Source of the DNA: Sebaldella termitidis ATCC 33386
Lineage (GTDB): Bacteria > Fusobacteriota > Fusobacteriia > Fusobacteriales > Leptotrichiaceae
Assembly: GCF_000024405.1 (NCBI RefSeq)
Contig: NC_013517.1
Location: 3,255,989 to 3,319,988 of the forward strand
Length of the DNA stretch: 64,000 nucleotides
Direction: 5' to 3'
This document shows positions 17,787 through 26,909 of this stretch, in pieces; position 1 is the first letter of the stretch; the number at the start of each line of letters is the position of its first letter. The notes below the pieces were generated by a model. That model did no database searches, had not been told where the DNA came from, and saw nothing but the letters and a program-made list of their open reading frames with translations. The translations under genes and the position numbers were made by a program.

Positions 17787-19063
17787 CTGTTTTCCTCCCT
17801 GTTGTTCCATATTCTTTTCACTATTACCCCTTGTGTGGTAGAAAGCCCGTCTACACTGTCCCCTATTTCCACATATGAAATTTCTGCTTCTTCCAATATA
17901 TCGGAAATCCAGCTTTTGAACTCTTCTTTTCCAAATTCCCATTTATGATCATCATGTCTTAATTCTTCATTCAGTTCATAAAATTTGTTAAATTCCTGAT
18001 TCGGGGTAGTGATTACCAAAGTTTCAAAGTTTATATTACGGCATATGGATTTTATTAAATTCCCTGCCTCTTCCAAAGGCATATGCTCTATTACCTCTGT
18101 CAGAATAACATCGCTTAACTCTCCGTCATAATCTTCAATGTATGATTCCAGCGACGGATAAGTAAATATATTATCCAGCTCTCTTTTCACTGCATTATTC
18201 CGTACTCTCTCGAGAAGTGTCTCATCAATATCCACCGCTATATATTCATGCTCAATATTTCTAGCAAAGCTCAGTGCATAAAACCCTTCTCCGCACCCTA
18301 TATCTATAATTTTTTTGTCAAACTTCAGTTTTCCTTTTATAAATTCTCTCCTTTGATAAGCAGTATTTCCAAACTCAAATCTTATTCCGTATCTTTCGCT
18401 CTTTTCAAGCTCAGCCTTGAAGTCCCTGAATCTTTTTCTCGAAGTAAGAAAATTCTGAACAAACAGATTTCTTATATAAAAAGGTGCATCTATTATCTGG
18501 AGCGATGTTATATATTTTTTCAGCATGCTTTCCGGAATATCAATATATTCTTTTCCAAACATCGCAAAAAATAAGAACAGTACGCTGCTGACATGAACAA
18601 GATCCTCCAGTGTTCTTTCGGTGGTGATCAGAAGCTTATAACTTTTATCTGATATTTCCTCTATTTTAAATTCAAAATCTTTGAAATGCTTCTGAAAAAA
18701 TTCTATATAATGTATTCTCTGTAAATGTATCATATTTATCATAAGAGTATGTTTAAAGCCTGCCGTATCCTGCACATTATCTTTCTTTACAAGACTTCCC
18801 AAAAATTCTGTTAACATATTCAGAGGAATCAGCGGCGAATTATATCTGGATAAATTCAAGTATTCAAAATCCTCGTCCGGATATTGTTTAAAAGAGATTT
18901 CGTTATCTGCATCCTTAAAATAAATATTATATGTCTCATCATCCGAATACCAGCCGTATGCTGTTCCCTTTCTGATTTCCCTGAAAATCATACCATTTCC
19001 CGGATTCTTCTTTATAAGAAATGAAAAATCGGGATTTGTTGATCTTAACTGCATAATTGCCAT
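17783..19063 (-). CDS. hen1: Hen1 3'-terminal RNA 2'-O-methyltransferase
   Basis: 426 residues in the bacterial Hen1 layout: an N-terminal domain that binds and activates the Pnkp ligase module, and a C-terminal SAM methyltransferase. The latter has IDIGCGEGFYA, AVDID, and the Mn-binding ligands in EVIEHM plus the downstream HDDHKWEF. It methylates the 2'-OH at the cut 3' end so that the repaired junction resists the same ribotoxin. It overlaps pnkp by 4 nt, giving a two-gene RNA repair operon closed by a terminator. The ATG at 19063 is preceded by AAGGAAAAGAAG; a second ATG at 19054 lacks a ribosome binding site. Confidence 0.95.
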   Translation of the reverse strand: MAIMQLRSTNPDFSFLIKKNPGNGMIFREIRKGTAYGWYSDDETYNIYFKDADNEISFKQYPDEDFEYLNLSRYNSPLIPLNMLTEFLGSLVKKDNVQDTAGFKHTLMINMIHLQRIHYIEFFQKHFKDFEFKIEEISDKSYKLLITTERTLEDLVHVSSVLFLFFAMFGKEYIDIPESMLKKYITSLQIIDAPFYIRNLFVQNFLTSRKRFRDFKAELEKSERYGIRFEFGNTAYQRREFIKGKLKFDKKIIDIGCGEGFYALSFARNIEHEYIAVDIDETLLERVRNNAVKRELDNIFTYPSLESYIEDYDGELSDVILTEVIEHMPLEEAGNLIKSICRNINFETLVITTPNQEFNKFYELNEELRHDDHKWEFGKEEFKSWISDILEEAEISYVEIGDSVDGLSTTQGVIVKRIWNNREENR

Positions 19064-19232
19064 TTTTCTTCTTTTCCTTTCTTTGTATACTAATAATCTA
19101 TTATAACAGAATTACCCCTGTTAATCTATTTTTATCATTGATTTTTTTCAGATAAATGTTTCAAATAAGAAAATTCAAAGATTATTATGCTATACTTTAA
19201 TAACTATAATTAAAAAGAAAGCGGGGCAACAA

Positions 19233-19664
19233 ATGAAAAGATTACTGTTTTTATTTATTTCGGTTTTACTGGTTTTCAGCTGCAGCAGCACTGCAAATAA
19301 CTCAAAAAATAACATCTCCTCACTTGAGAATACTTCATGGAAATTAGTAGACATATCAGGAGAAAAGATCCCTCCAAAGCCTGACGGACAAAGATTTGGA
19401 GAATTCACCCTGAATATCGGTGCTGATTCAATAAATGGTTCCTCTGGAATCAATTCATTCTTCGGTTCATATACAGTTAACAATGGCAAGATTACTACGA
19501 AAGGAATAGCCGGAACTCTAATGGCAGGACCTGAAGAGCTTATGAAATTGGAAGGAAGATATTTAAAAGCATTAAATGATATTAAAAGTTACAAAATTAT
19601 TAACAATACCCTTAAAATCGAATCTGATACTGACACATTGACTTTTCAAAAAGTCAGTCAGTAA
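19233..19664 (+). CDS. META-domain lipoprotein (HslJ-like)
   Basis: 143 residues. The signal sequence of about 17 residues ends in the lipobox VFSC, then a Ser/Asn-rich linker leads into a META domain starting at SLENTSWKLV and including GSSGINSFFGSY and LMAGPEELMKLEGRYLKAL. META domains occur in HslJ-type envelope lipoproteins linked to stress tolerance; the biochemical role is unknown. It is a lone plus-strand gene, divergent from hen1. The ribosome binding site is weak (AAGCGGGG, nine bases upstream). Confidence 0.85.
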   Translation: MKRLLFLFISVLLVFSCSSTANNSKNNISSLENTSWKLVDISGEKIPPKPDGQRFGEFTLNIGADSINGSSGINSFFGSYTVNNGKITTKGIAGTLMAGPEELMKLEGRYLKALNDIKSYKIINNTLKIESDTDTLTFQKVSQ

Positions 19665-19701
19665 TTCCATAAAATGGTTTTTAGCTTTCTATAGCTTTAG
19701 A

Positions 19702-20673
19702 TCATTTTTTATTTTTAATATTTCTTTTACTTTTCACCTCCAACGGATATACCCCGTAGTGTTTTTTAAAAATTTGTGAAAAATAACCATAATTTTCATA
19801 GCCGACCAGATTTGCTACTTCCGATACCTTCAGTCCGTCATCTCTAAGCATACTGTAGGCTCTGTCAAGCTTAATATTTTTAAGAAATTCATGCATTCCC
19901 ATTCCGGTCTTTTCTTTAAATTTTTTACTCAATTCTCCTCTGTTCATATAAAACTTTTTGTGTATTTTTGCCAGTAGATCAGACTCATTATAATTATTTT
20001 CCATATAATCCACAACATCTTCAAATACATCGCTGTCATGACTGTCTATTTCAATAAGAGTCTTCATAAAAACTGTTATTATACCGCCCATACCCTCGTT
20101 TACCTTGGAAAAGGCAAAAAATTTCTTTCCCCACTTCGCTTCATATCTCATTACCAGATCAAGAATATTAAGAAGTTTTTCCTGAGTATTTCTTATGAAT
20201 TTTTTTTCGTTGGGAACCAGATTTTCTTTTAAATAACGAACACATTTCTCTACTTCTTTGTCTTCGCGAAAATTTTCAAGATACCCCTTACTTAATACTA
20301 ATATAAGCAGTTTTATTTTTGTATCCGGTTTAGGTATAAGTACTTCTGTCGAGCCTTTTCCGCCGTAACTCAGAAACAGCTCTCCCGCTTTCAGACTGTA
20401 GCTCTCTTCATCAGGATATTTTACCGTCATTACCCCTTCTTTTAAAAAACGGATTATTAAACAGTCTTCAAAATCTTTATTATTATATTCACAATAATTC
20501 TTCAACCTGGCTTCTACCTTAAGTAACTCCACACCTTCACACATTATCTGGTGAATGATATTTATTTTCTCATCACCATTTAATACATGATATTCCCTTT
20601 CCGTCAAACCTATATCCACTTCATCCACCATATGTTTAAGAGATTTCAGATATTGCTGACAGTAGTTTTTCAT
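19702..20673 (-). CDS. AraC-family transcriptional regulator
   Basis: 323 residues with an AraC/XylS double helix-turn-helix in the last 100 residues (ELSKKFKEKTGMGMHEFLKN and VSEVANLVGYENYGYFSQIFKKHYGVYP). The N-terminal 220 residues form a cupin-like sensor region (AGELFLSYGG) plus a helical linker of no recognised family. It is monocistronic with its own promoter, its neighbours on both sides point to other functions, and its target is not evident. Confidence 0.88.
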   Translation of the reverse strand: MKNYCQQYLKSLKHMVDEVDIGLTEREYHVLNGDEKINIIHQIMCEGVELLKVEARLKNYCEYNNKDFEDCLIIRFLKEGVMTVKYPDEESYSLKAGELFLSYGGKGSTEVLIPKPDTKIKLLILVLSKGYLENFREDKEVEKCVRYLKENLVPNEKKFIRNTQEKLLNILDLVMRYEAKWGKKFFAFSKVNEGMGGIITVFMKTLIEIDSHDSDVFEDVVDYMENNYNESDLLAKIHKKFYMNRGELSKKFKEKTGMGMHEFLKNIKLDRAYSMLRDDGLKVSEVANLVGYENYGYFSQIFKKHYGVYPLEVKSKRNIKNKK

Positions 20674-20756
20674 AATTTTACCTCCAAGCTTTATATTCGT
20701 CTAAAGGCAATTTTTATAATAATTTTTTATAGTCGGAAATTTTTCTTTCCCCTACT

Positions 20757-20784
20757 AATATACCCGATTTGAGTCAATTGTCAA
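20757..20784 (-). promoter_or_regulatory. Promoter of the AraC-family gene
   Basis: Minus strand TTGACA (20779-20784), 16-bp spacer, TATATT (20757-20762), giving a leader of about 75 nt. Confidence 0.7.
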
Positions 20785-20847
20785 GTTATTTATGCCTAAC
20801 TTTTTATTTATAATCCAATTAATTTTATTATTTTATTAAGCTTTTTA

Positions 20848-20887
20848 AAAGAAAAAACTGCCTGATGGTATATCGGCAGTTTCTTTT
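20848..20887 (-). terminator. Terminator after the deacetylase
   Basis: AAGAAACTGCC/GGCAGT...TTCTT stem with a 12-nt loop and a T run on the minus strand. Confidence 0.8.
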
Positions 20888-20898
20888 ATTTCAATAAT

Positions 20899-21729
20899 TT
20901 ATTTTCTGTGCTGAAATTTTGGACTGTAAACTGTAAGCTCTTCAAAGTCATATCCTCTGCTTCTGTAAGAATCTATTATCGGCTGCAGTGCATCTGCCGT
21001 AGTCATCTTTGCGGCACTGTCATGCATTAACAGATTTATTTTTGTTGCATTACAGCTTGTGGCATTTTTTACCAGTACATCAACAGGACGTTTATTCCCT
21101 GCTGCATCAGTACTGTCACAATTCCAGTCTTGATAGACAAATCCTTCATCGTTTAATCGGTCTATTATTTTTCTAAGTGTAGCTTTTTTTACTATTGCAT
21201 TGCTGGAACCGCCGGGAAATCTGGTAACCTTCGCATCTACCCCTGTCTTTTCCATTACTGCATCGTGAATTTTATACAAATCTTTAAAAAATGCTTCTTC
21301 TGATGCATAAACTTCTTTATAATTATGAGAATATGTATGAAGTGCTATTGTATGACCTTCCTCCACTATCCTCTTATACATATCGGAATTATGTCCTATT
21401 ACAAAAAAAGTGCCTTTTATGTTGTTTTTTTTCAGAATAGCAAGAATTTTTTCTGTATTCTGCGGTGTAGGACCGTCATCAAATGTAAGATAAACCACTT
21501 TTTTATTTGCCAGCTGCTCTGAAAGCTCTGACCTTAATGCTTTATTTTCCTCCTCAAGCTTTACTAATGTGTCATTAGTCTCTTTTTCCTTTTTATCAAG
21601 TGCTGCAATTTCTGTTTTTAAGCCTTTTATTTTATCCACAGTTTTTTTATTGTTAAGTAAAATACGTCCTGCATCTCCCAATGCAAAAATACTTACTGCC
21701 AACATAAGAAAGATTATTACTTTTTTCAT
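20899..21729 (-). CDS. Polysaccharide deacetylase (CE4/NodB), exported
   Basis: 276 residues: an N-terminal signal/anchor (first 18 residues), a coiled coil of about 60 residues rich in Lys/Glu, then a NodB domain. Metal and catalytic motifs are present: TFDDGP, HTYSHNY (HxxxH metal site), RFPGGSS and LLMHDS. CE4 enzymes remove N-acetyl groups from peptidoglycan or other envelope glycans. The ATG at 21729 overlaps the stop of the upstream small gene as TGATG, so the two are coupled. The coiled coil probably pairs with that upstream exported coiled-coil protein (inference). Confidence 0.9.
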   Translation of the reverse strand: MKKVIIFLMLAVSIFALGDAGRILLNNKKTVDKIKGLKTEIAALDKKEKETNDTLVKLEEENKALRSELSEQLANKKVVYLTFDDGPTPQNTEKILAILKKNNIKGTFFVIGHNSDMYKRIVEEGHTIALHTYSHNYKEVYASEEAFFKDLYKIHDAVMEKTGVDAKVTRFPGGSSNAIVKKATLRKIIDRLNDEGFVYQDWNCDSTDAAGNKRPVDVLVKNATSCNATKINLLMHDSAAKMTTADALQPIIDSYRSRGYDFEELTVYSPKFQHRK

Positions 21730-21959
21730 CACTTTTTACCTTCTTTCAGCTCTTTCAGATCTTTATTCTCATCTTCAAATCTTTTCAGCTTTATCTCTGT
21801 GAGCTTGAATTGTTCTTCCTTTTCTTTTTTCTCGGCAAGTAATTTTGATACTTCTTTCTCATTGGCACCTTTTTTTACACTAACTACAAAATGTGAATAA
21901 TATTCAGCTCCTCCTGAAATCATCACTACTGCTAACAATGTTACCACTACTTTTTTCAT
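21729..21959 (-). CDS. Small exported coiled-coil protein
   Basis: 76 residues: a hydrophobic N-terminal signal or anchor of about 18 residues (MKKVVVTLLAVVMISGG), then a charged Lys/Glu heptad region to the end. No family recognised. AGGAGG precedes the ATG and it is translationally coupled to the deacetylase, whose own N-terminal coiled coil is similar in character. Possibly a membrane partner or tether. Confidence 0.75.
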   Translation of the reverse strand: MKKVVVTLLAVVMISGGAEYYSHFVVSVKKGANEKEVSKLLAEKKEKEEQFKLTEIKLKRFEDENKDLKELKEGKK

Positions 21960-21993
21960 TTTTCCTCCTTGAATTACAATTTTACATACTTGA

Positions 21994-22022
21994 ATAGTAT
22001 CATCTATTTAAAATTTTTTCAA
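21994..22022 (-). promoter_or_regulatory. Promoter of the coiled-coil/deacetylase pair
   Basis: Minus strand TTGAAA (22017-22022), 17-bp spacer, TACTAT (21994-21999). The 22023-22205 stretch shows only AT-rich sequence. Confidence 0.55.
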
Positions 22023-22205
22023 TTATGTTTTGTTATGATTCCAATTTATATAATGCATTATAAATAAACGACCGTAAATCTTCCCGGAAAACATATATAA
22101 TTTTTTTCTGTTTTTGAATATTTTATTTACTTATATATAATGTTTAATTTTTTTCTAAAAAAATTCTAAAAAAATTAACCGTATTTCAAATATAAAAGAT
22201 ATTTT

Positions 22206-22234
22206 TTGACTTTTCATTCTATTTTTAGTATAAT
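22206..22234 (+). promoter_or_regulatory. Promoter of the ABC exporter operon
   Basis: TTGACT (22206-22211), exact 17-bp spacer, TATAAT (22229-22234), leaving a leader of about 108 nt before the first gene. Confidence 0.8.
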
Positions 22235-22242
22235 ACTATGAT

Positions 22243-22316
22243 AAAAGAGTTATTTCTATATTACAATATAACTAAATTTTTTATATAAAGGGATGCCGAC
22301 GGGTATTCTCTTTTTT
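22243..22316 (+). promoter_or_regulatory. Structured leader with terminator-like hairpin before the ABC exporter
   Basis: GGGATGCC-GACG-GGTATTCT (22290-22308) folds into a hairpin followed by T6 (22311-22316). Upstream, AAAAGAG (22243-22249) can pair with CTCTTTT (22308-22314), which would compete with the terminator, and TATATT/AATATA forms another helix. Resembles an attenuator; class not recognised. Confidence 0.5.
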
Positions 22317-22348
22317 AAATAAAATATATTAACTAAGGAGGAAAAGAC

Positions 22349-24079
22349 TTGAACTTAATGTGGCGTTATGCAAAAAAGTACAAAAACTATATTTTCTTAA
22401 ATTTTCTATGTGTATTTAGTTTCATTCTTATTGAGCTGGGACTTCCTACACTTCTAGCCAGAATAATTGACAAAGGTCTTGTTCCCAAAGACTTTGAAGT
22501 AGTAAAAACGACTTCTGTCTGGATGCTTGCTGTTTGTTTTGCCGGACTTATCGGGCTTATTCTGCTTGCTTTCTGCGGAAGTAAAATTTCTACCAGTGTA
22601 ATAAGAGACATGCGTGATGATGTATTTGCTAAAATACAGGAATTCTCTCATGAAGAATATGATGACTTTGGTATCTCGTATCTTATTACAGCTACTACAA
22701 ATGATGCATTTCAGGTAATGACTTTTATGCAGATGATGCTTCGTATGGGAATGGTGACTCCTTTAATGTTTATAGCCAGCTTTGTTATGATTATATATAA
22801 AAGCCCCTCGCTTTCAGTGAGTGTTATTTTAGCAGTACCGTTTTTACTTATGGGAGTTATCCTTATAGGAAAATTTTCTGCCCCTTTATCTGAAGCACAG
22901 CAGAAAGGGCTGGATAATATCAATACCAATCTCCGTGAGAATCTCACAGGATTAAGGGTAATACGTGCATTTATAAATGAAAAGTTTCAGGAAGGCCGTT
23001 TTGAAAAGATAAATAAGATATATTCCGAAACTTCAAAAAAACTGTTTAAACTTATGGCTGTACCTCAGCCCGGTTTTTCTTTTATCTTTAATATTATACT
23101 GGCTATAGTTATATGGTTTGGTGCCAGTCAGATTAATCTCGGACAGCTTCAGGTCGGTGAGCTTGTAGCATTTATCGAATATATTTTCCATGCTCTGTTT
23201 TCTTTTATGCTATTTGCTACAGTTTTCATGATGTACCCGAGAGCTGCAGTTTCAGCTCACAGAATAGAAAGAATCCTTGAAAGGGTTCCAAGAGTGACTG
23301 AAAATATAAACGGAATTACAGAATCAAAAACACATGGATATATAACATTTGAAAATGTAACATTTGCTTATCCCGGAAACAGTGACGAGCCAATTTTGAG
23401 AGATGTAAGCTTTAGTGCAAAACCCGGTGAAACAGTAGCTTTCATTGGAAGTACGGGAAGCGGTAAGTCTACGCTTATTCAGCTTATACCCAGATTTTAT
23501 GATGTTACCAAAGGAAGAATAATAATAGACGGAGAAGATATCAGAGATTATAATCTAAGCTTTCTGCGTCAGAAAATCGGATTTATTCCTCAGAAGGCCC
23601 TCCTTTTTACAGGAACCATCAGTGAAAATATCCGTTATGGTAAGCATGACGCTACTCAGGAGGAAATTGAAAGTGCATCTAAAACAGCACAGGCCTTTGA
23701 TTTCATAAATCAAAAACCTGATAAATTCAATGAATTTCTGGCTGAAGGCGGAAGCAACATGTCCGGCGGTCAGAAGCAGAGACTTTCCATTGCAAGGGCC
23801 ATAGTAAAAAAACCTGATATCTATATTTTTGATGATTCATTTTCTGCACTTGACTATCAGACTGACGTAAAACTGCGTACAGCTCTGAACAGCATCACAA
23901 AAGAGTCTACTGTGTTAATTGTTGCACAGCGTGTAAGCACAATCATGAACGCAGATAAAATACTGGTTTTAAATGAAGGAAATGTTGTTGCAGAAGGAAC
24001 ACACAGAGAGCTCCTGAAAACCTGTGATATTTACTATGATATTGCCTCATCACAGCTTACAAAGGAGGAATTGGAATGA
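22349..24079 (+). CDS. ABC exporter half-transporter, subunit A (MdlA/BmrC type)
   Basis: 576 residues: a six-helix transmembrane domain (residues 1-310) fused to an ATPase with Walker A GSTGSGKST, Q-loop, signature MSGGQKQR and Walker B IYIFDDSFSALD. The Asp after Walker B where Glu is usual (FDDS) marks a degenerate catalytic site typical of one half of heterodimeric exporters. Start is a TTG at 22349 placed seven bases after AAGGAGG; the next ATG at 22358 is too far. It overlaps subunit B by 4 nt. Probable multidrug or lipid exporter; substrate unknown. Confidence 0.9.
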   Translation: MNLMWRYAKKYKNYIFLNFLCVFSFILIELGLPTLLARIIDKGLVPKDFEVVKTTSVWMLAVCFAGLIGLILLAFCGSKISTSVIRDMRDDVFAKIQEFSHEEYDDFGISYLITATTNDAFQVMTFMQMMLRMGMVTPLMFIASFVMIIYKSPSLSVSVILAVPFLLMGVILIGKFSAPLSEAQQKGLDNINTNLRENLTGLRVIRAFINEKFQEGRFEKINKIYSETSKKLFKLMAVPQPGFSFIFNIILAIVIWFGASQINLGQLQVGELVAFIEYIFHALFSFMLFATVFMMYPRAAVSAHRIERILERVPRVTENINGITESKTHGYITFENVTFAYPGNSDEPILRDVSFSAKPGETVAFIGSTGSGKSTLIQLIPRFYDVTKGRIIIDGEDIRDYNLSFLRQKIGFIPQKALLFTGTISENIRYGKHDATQEEIESASKTAQAFDFINQKPDKFNEFLAEGGSNMSGGQKQRLSIARAIVKKPDIYIFDDSFSALDYQTDVKLRTALNSITKESTVLIVAQRVSTIMNADKILVLNEGNVVAEGTHRELLKTCDIYYDIASSQLTKEELE

Positions 24080-25851
24080 AAAAGATTATTTCAAATTTAA
24101 AACGTCTCGGAAAATATATAACTCCTTACAAGGGATATTTTATTCTGTCATTGCTGCTTACTGTCATTGCTGTCGCAGCTAACTCGCTCATTCCTTTTAT
24201 CATAGGACTTGCTGTTACAGAAATGGCTTCCAATGTAGCCGATATGCTGAAAGGCATAGAAGGAGCCGGAGTTAACTTCCCGTATGTCGGTAAAATAATC
24301 ATAATAACTTTAGTGATCGGCTTATTAAATCAGCTTGCCACATATTTTTCAAGCTTTTTTATGACTAATGTGGTACAGGGAAGTATGAAAGATCTGAGAA
24401 CTGATATTGATGAAAAAATAAACAGACTGCCTATTTCATATTTTGACAGAAACCAGCAGGGAAATATTCTGAGCAGAATTACAAATGATGTAGATACTAT
24501 AAGCAATGCACTTCAGCAAAGTCTTATACAGGTTGTTACTTCCATTTTAGGAATCATATTATCATTAATTATGATGCTTATTTTATCTGTTCCTATGACC
24601 TTGATTGCTGTATTGATAATACCTTTGTCTATTATAATATCAAAGGTTATCATAAAAAAATCCCAGAAATATTTCAAAGAGCAGCAAAATTCACTGGGAA
24701 ACCTGAATGGTTATGTTCAGGAGGCTTATACAGGATTCTCTGTTATTAAGCTTTATAATAAAGAAAATGACACACTGGAAGAATTTAAAAATATAAATCA
24801 CAGACTTGCAGGTTTTTCTTTTAAGGCACTTTTTAGCTCTGCACTTATAAATCCCCTTGTAGGTCTGGTTGTTAACCTGTCTTATACCAGTATGGCTGTA
24901 TTGGGAAGTTATTTCGTTATTTTTGGTACTATGACAATAGGCGGACTGCAGGCGTTCATACAATATATCTGGCTTATAAATCAGCCGATCAGTCAGATCA
25001 CACAGCTTACAGGAATTATACAAAGCTCGGGAGCCGCTTCGGAAAGAGTTTTTGAAATACTCGACGAAGAGGAAGAAGCTCCTGAACCTGAAAATGCTTT
25101 ATTTCCTGAAAAAGTTGAAGGAAATATAAGTTTTGAAAATGTTTATTTCAGTTATAATAAAGAAAATGAACTGATAAAAGACCTCAGTTTTCAGGTAAAA
25201 AGCGGTCAGACAGTGGCTATAGTAGGTCCTACGGGGGCAGGAAAGACTACACTTATTAATCTGCTTATGCGTTTTTACGATATAGACAGCGGTTCAATAA
25301 AAATAGATGGTGTGGATACCAGAGATGTGAAACGTTCTGACGTTCGTTCTCTGTTTGGTATGGTATTGCAGGATGCATGGCTTTATCATGCAAGTATTTC
25401 GGAAAATATACGTTTTGGTAAGCTTGATGCTACGGAATATGAAGTAGTCGATGCCGCCAAAACAGCCAATGTACACCACTTTATCAGAACACTGCCAAAC
25501 GGATATGAAATGGTTCTTAATAAAGAAGCAAGCAATATTTCTCAGGGGCAGAAGCAGCTTTTGACTATAGCACGTGTTGTTATTGCAGATCCTAAGTTTC
25601 TTATTCTTGATGAAGCTACAAGCTCTGTAGATACAAGACTTGAAGTCCTTATTCAGAAAGCCATGAAAAAAGTAATGAACGGACGTACAAGCTTCGTTAT
25701 TGCACACCGTTTATCTACTATAAGAGATGCTGATCTGATTTTGGTTATGAATCAGGGACAGATCGTAGAACAGGGAACACACGAAACTCTTCTGGCAAAC
25801 AACGGTCTTTATGAAAAGCTTTATAACAGCCAGTTTGAAGAGGATGAATAA
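24076..25851 (+). CDS. ABC exporter half-transporter, subunit B (MdlB/BmrD type)
   Basis: 591 residues, six transmembrane helices then an ATPase with Walker A GPTGAGKTT and Walker B FLILDEATSSVD carrying the catalytic Glu. The signature loop reads ISQGQKQ. Together with subunit A, whose Walker B lacks this Glu, it forms an asymmetric heterodimer with one consensus site. Translation is coupled through the 4-nt overlap, with AAAGGAGGA inside the upstream gene. The operon ends in a perfect terminator. Confidence 0.92.
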   Translation: MKKIISNLKRLGKYITPYKGYFILSLLLTVIAVAANSLIPFIIGLAVTEMASNVADMLKGIEGAGVNFPYVGKIIIITLVIGLLNQLATYFSSFFMTNVVQGSMKDLRTDIDEKINRLPISYFDRNQQGNILSRITNDVDTISNALQQSLIQVVTSILGIILSLIMMLILSVPMTLIAVLIIPLSIIISKVIIKKSQKYFKEQQNSLGNLNGYVQEAYTGFSVIKLYNKENDTLEEFKNINHRLAGFSFKALFSSALINPLVGLVVNLSYTSMAVLGSYFVIFGTMTIGGLQAFIQYIWLINQPISQITQLTGIIQSSGAASERVFEILDEEEEAPEPENALFPEKVEGNISFENVYFSYNKENELIKDLSFQVKSGQTVAIVGPTGAGKTTLINLLMRFYDIDSGSIKIDGVDTRDVKRSDVRSLFGMVLQDAWLYHASISENIRFGKLDATEYEVVDAAKTANVHHFIRTLPNGYEMVLNKEASNISQGQKQLLTIARVVIADPKFLILDEATSSVDTRLEVLIQKAMKKVMNGRTSFVIAHRLSTIRDADLILVMNQGQIVEQGTHETLLANNGLYEKLYNSQFEEDE

Positions 25852-25900
25852 TTTATTTTTTCAAAAAGATAATTTTTAAAAATTAAAATATAAAAATTTT

Positions 25901-25941
25901 AAGAACAGATACCAGAATTATTATGTATCTGTTCTTTTTAT
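25901..25941 (+). terminator. Terminator after the ABC exporter
   Basis: Perfect 12-bp stem AAGAACAGATAC/GTATCTGTTCTT followed by a T run. Confidence 0.9.
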
Positions 25942-26008
25942 ATTTTACGGCTCTGACTTCCAATTTGACCATATCTTAAGATAAGCTGTAATTACACAAA
26001 ATGAATAT

Positions 26009-26048
26009 AAAAACAGATTATTCGCATAACTCGGAATAACCTGTTTTA
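26009..26048 (-). terminator. Terminator after the ferredoxin-flavodoxin gene
   Basis: AAAACAGGTTATTCCG...AATAATCTGTTTT imperfect stem with a T run on the minus strand, just after the stop at 26051. Confidence 0.7.
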
Positions 26049-26050
26049 TT

Positions 26051-26836
26051 TTATATAAATATTATATTTTCTTTTTTTTCAGCAAATTTAGTTTCGAGCA
26101 TTACTGAAAAGTTTTTCATCATTTCATTATCAAAATATTTAGCTTTCACAGGACAGGCTTTTACACATGCACAGCAGTGAATACACTTATTTGCATCTGC
26201 TATTCTCGGATTTTCAAAGCTTATTGCTGAAACCGGACATTCTTTTGCACATTTCATACAATCATAGCATGCTTCTCCTGTTTCAGGTGCTGCTACTATT
26301 CCTGCCGATCTTTCTTTATATGGTTTATTTCCAGAAACCTCCAGTATTTCAGCATCATTTTCATTTTTTATTTTTTCGGCTGTTTTTACAGCAAACTCTT
26401 CTGCTTCCTTCTGATCCTCTGTATCGGGTCGTCCGGTTCCTACATTTTTCGTATACGAGTGTTCACCTATAAATGCCCCTGCTGAAACCACTTTGAATCC
26501 TTTTTCAGTAAAAATATCTCTTGCCTCTAATATTGCATCATCAAAATCTCTGTTTCCATATACTGCCATAATAACTGCCGGATTACCATTTCCTTTTATT
26601 TTTTTTATTACCGGTTCAAGCAGCAGAGGAATACGTCCCCCGTATACAGGGAAACCAAATACAAGAATATCTTTTTCACCTAGTTCTATTTCCTTTACGC
26701 GTTCTTTGACCAACGTCAGGTCTGTTTCCTCTGTTTCTGCTTCAAAAATATCCGAAAGCTTTCCTGCTGTTTTTACAGTTAATTTTTTAGTGCCGTGTGT
26801 AGGGCTAAAATATACCGCTCTTATTTTTCTTTCCAT
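26051..26836 (-). CDS. EFR1-type flavodoxin-like/4Fe-4S ferredoxin protein
   Basis: 261 residues. A flavodoxin-like N-terminal domain (FSPTHGTKK phosphate loop, FGFPVYGGRIP) is followed by two 4Fe-4S motifs near the C-terminus, CYDCMKCAKECP and CIHCCACVKACP. Such fused proteins carry electrons in anaerobes. GAGGTG precedes the ATG. It stands alone between the ABC exporter and the DinB-like gene; redox partner unknown. Confidence 0.88.
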   Translation of the reverse strand: MERKIRAVYFSPTHGTKKLTVKTAGKLSDIFEAETEETDLTLVKERVKEIELGEKDILVFGFPVYGGRIPLLLEPVIKKIKGNGNPAVIMAVYGNRDFDDAILEARDIFTEKGFKVVSAGAFIGEHSYTKNVGTGRPDTEDQKEAEEFAVKTAEKIKNENDAEILEVSGNKPYKERSAGIVAAPETGEACYDCMKCAKECPVSAISFENPRIADANKCIHCCACVKACPVKAKYFDNEMMKNFSVMLETKFAEKKENIIFI

Positions 26837-26909
26837 TTCTCTTCACCTCTTTATCTTCCAAAACTTCAAAATTCTCTAGTTTTCAGTATAGACATAAAGC
26901 TATTTTGAA

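Noticed and set aside
17787-17942. Longer N-terminus for Pnkp
   Set aside because: It overlaps the hen1 3' end in another frame, and the ATG at 17786 has its own GGAGG and the ATGA overlap typical of coupled genes.
22290-22316. Guanidine-type riboswitch because of the ACGG loop
   Set aside because: Only one hairpin is present and the flanking consensus of the known guanidine classes is not visible.
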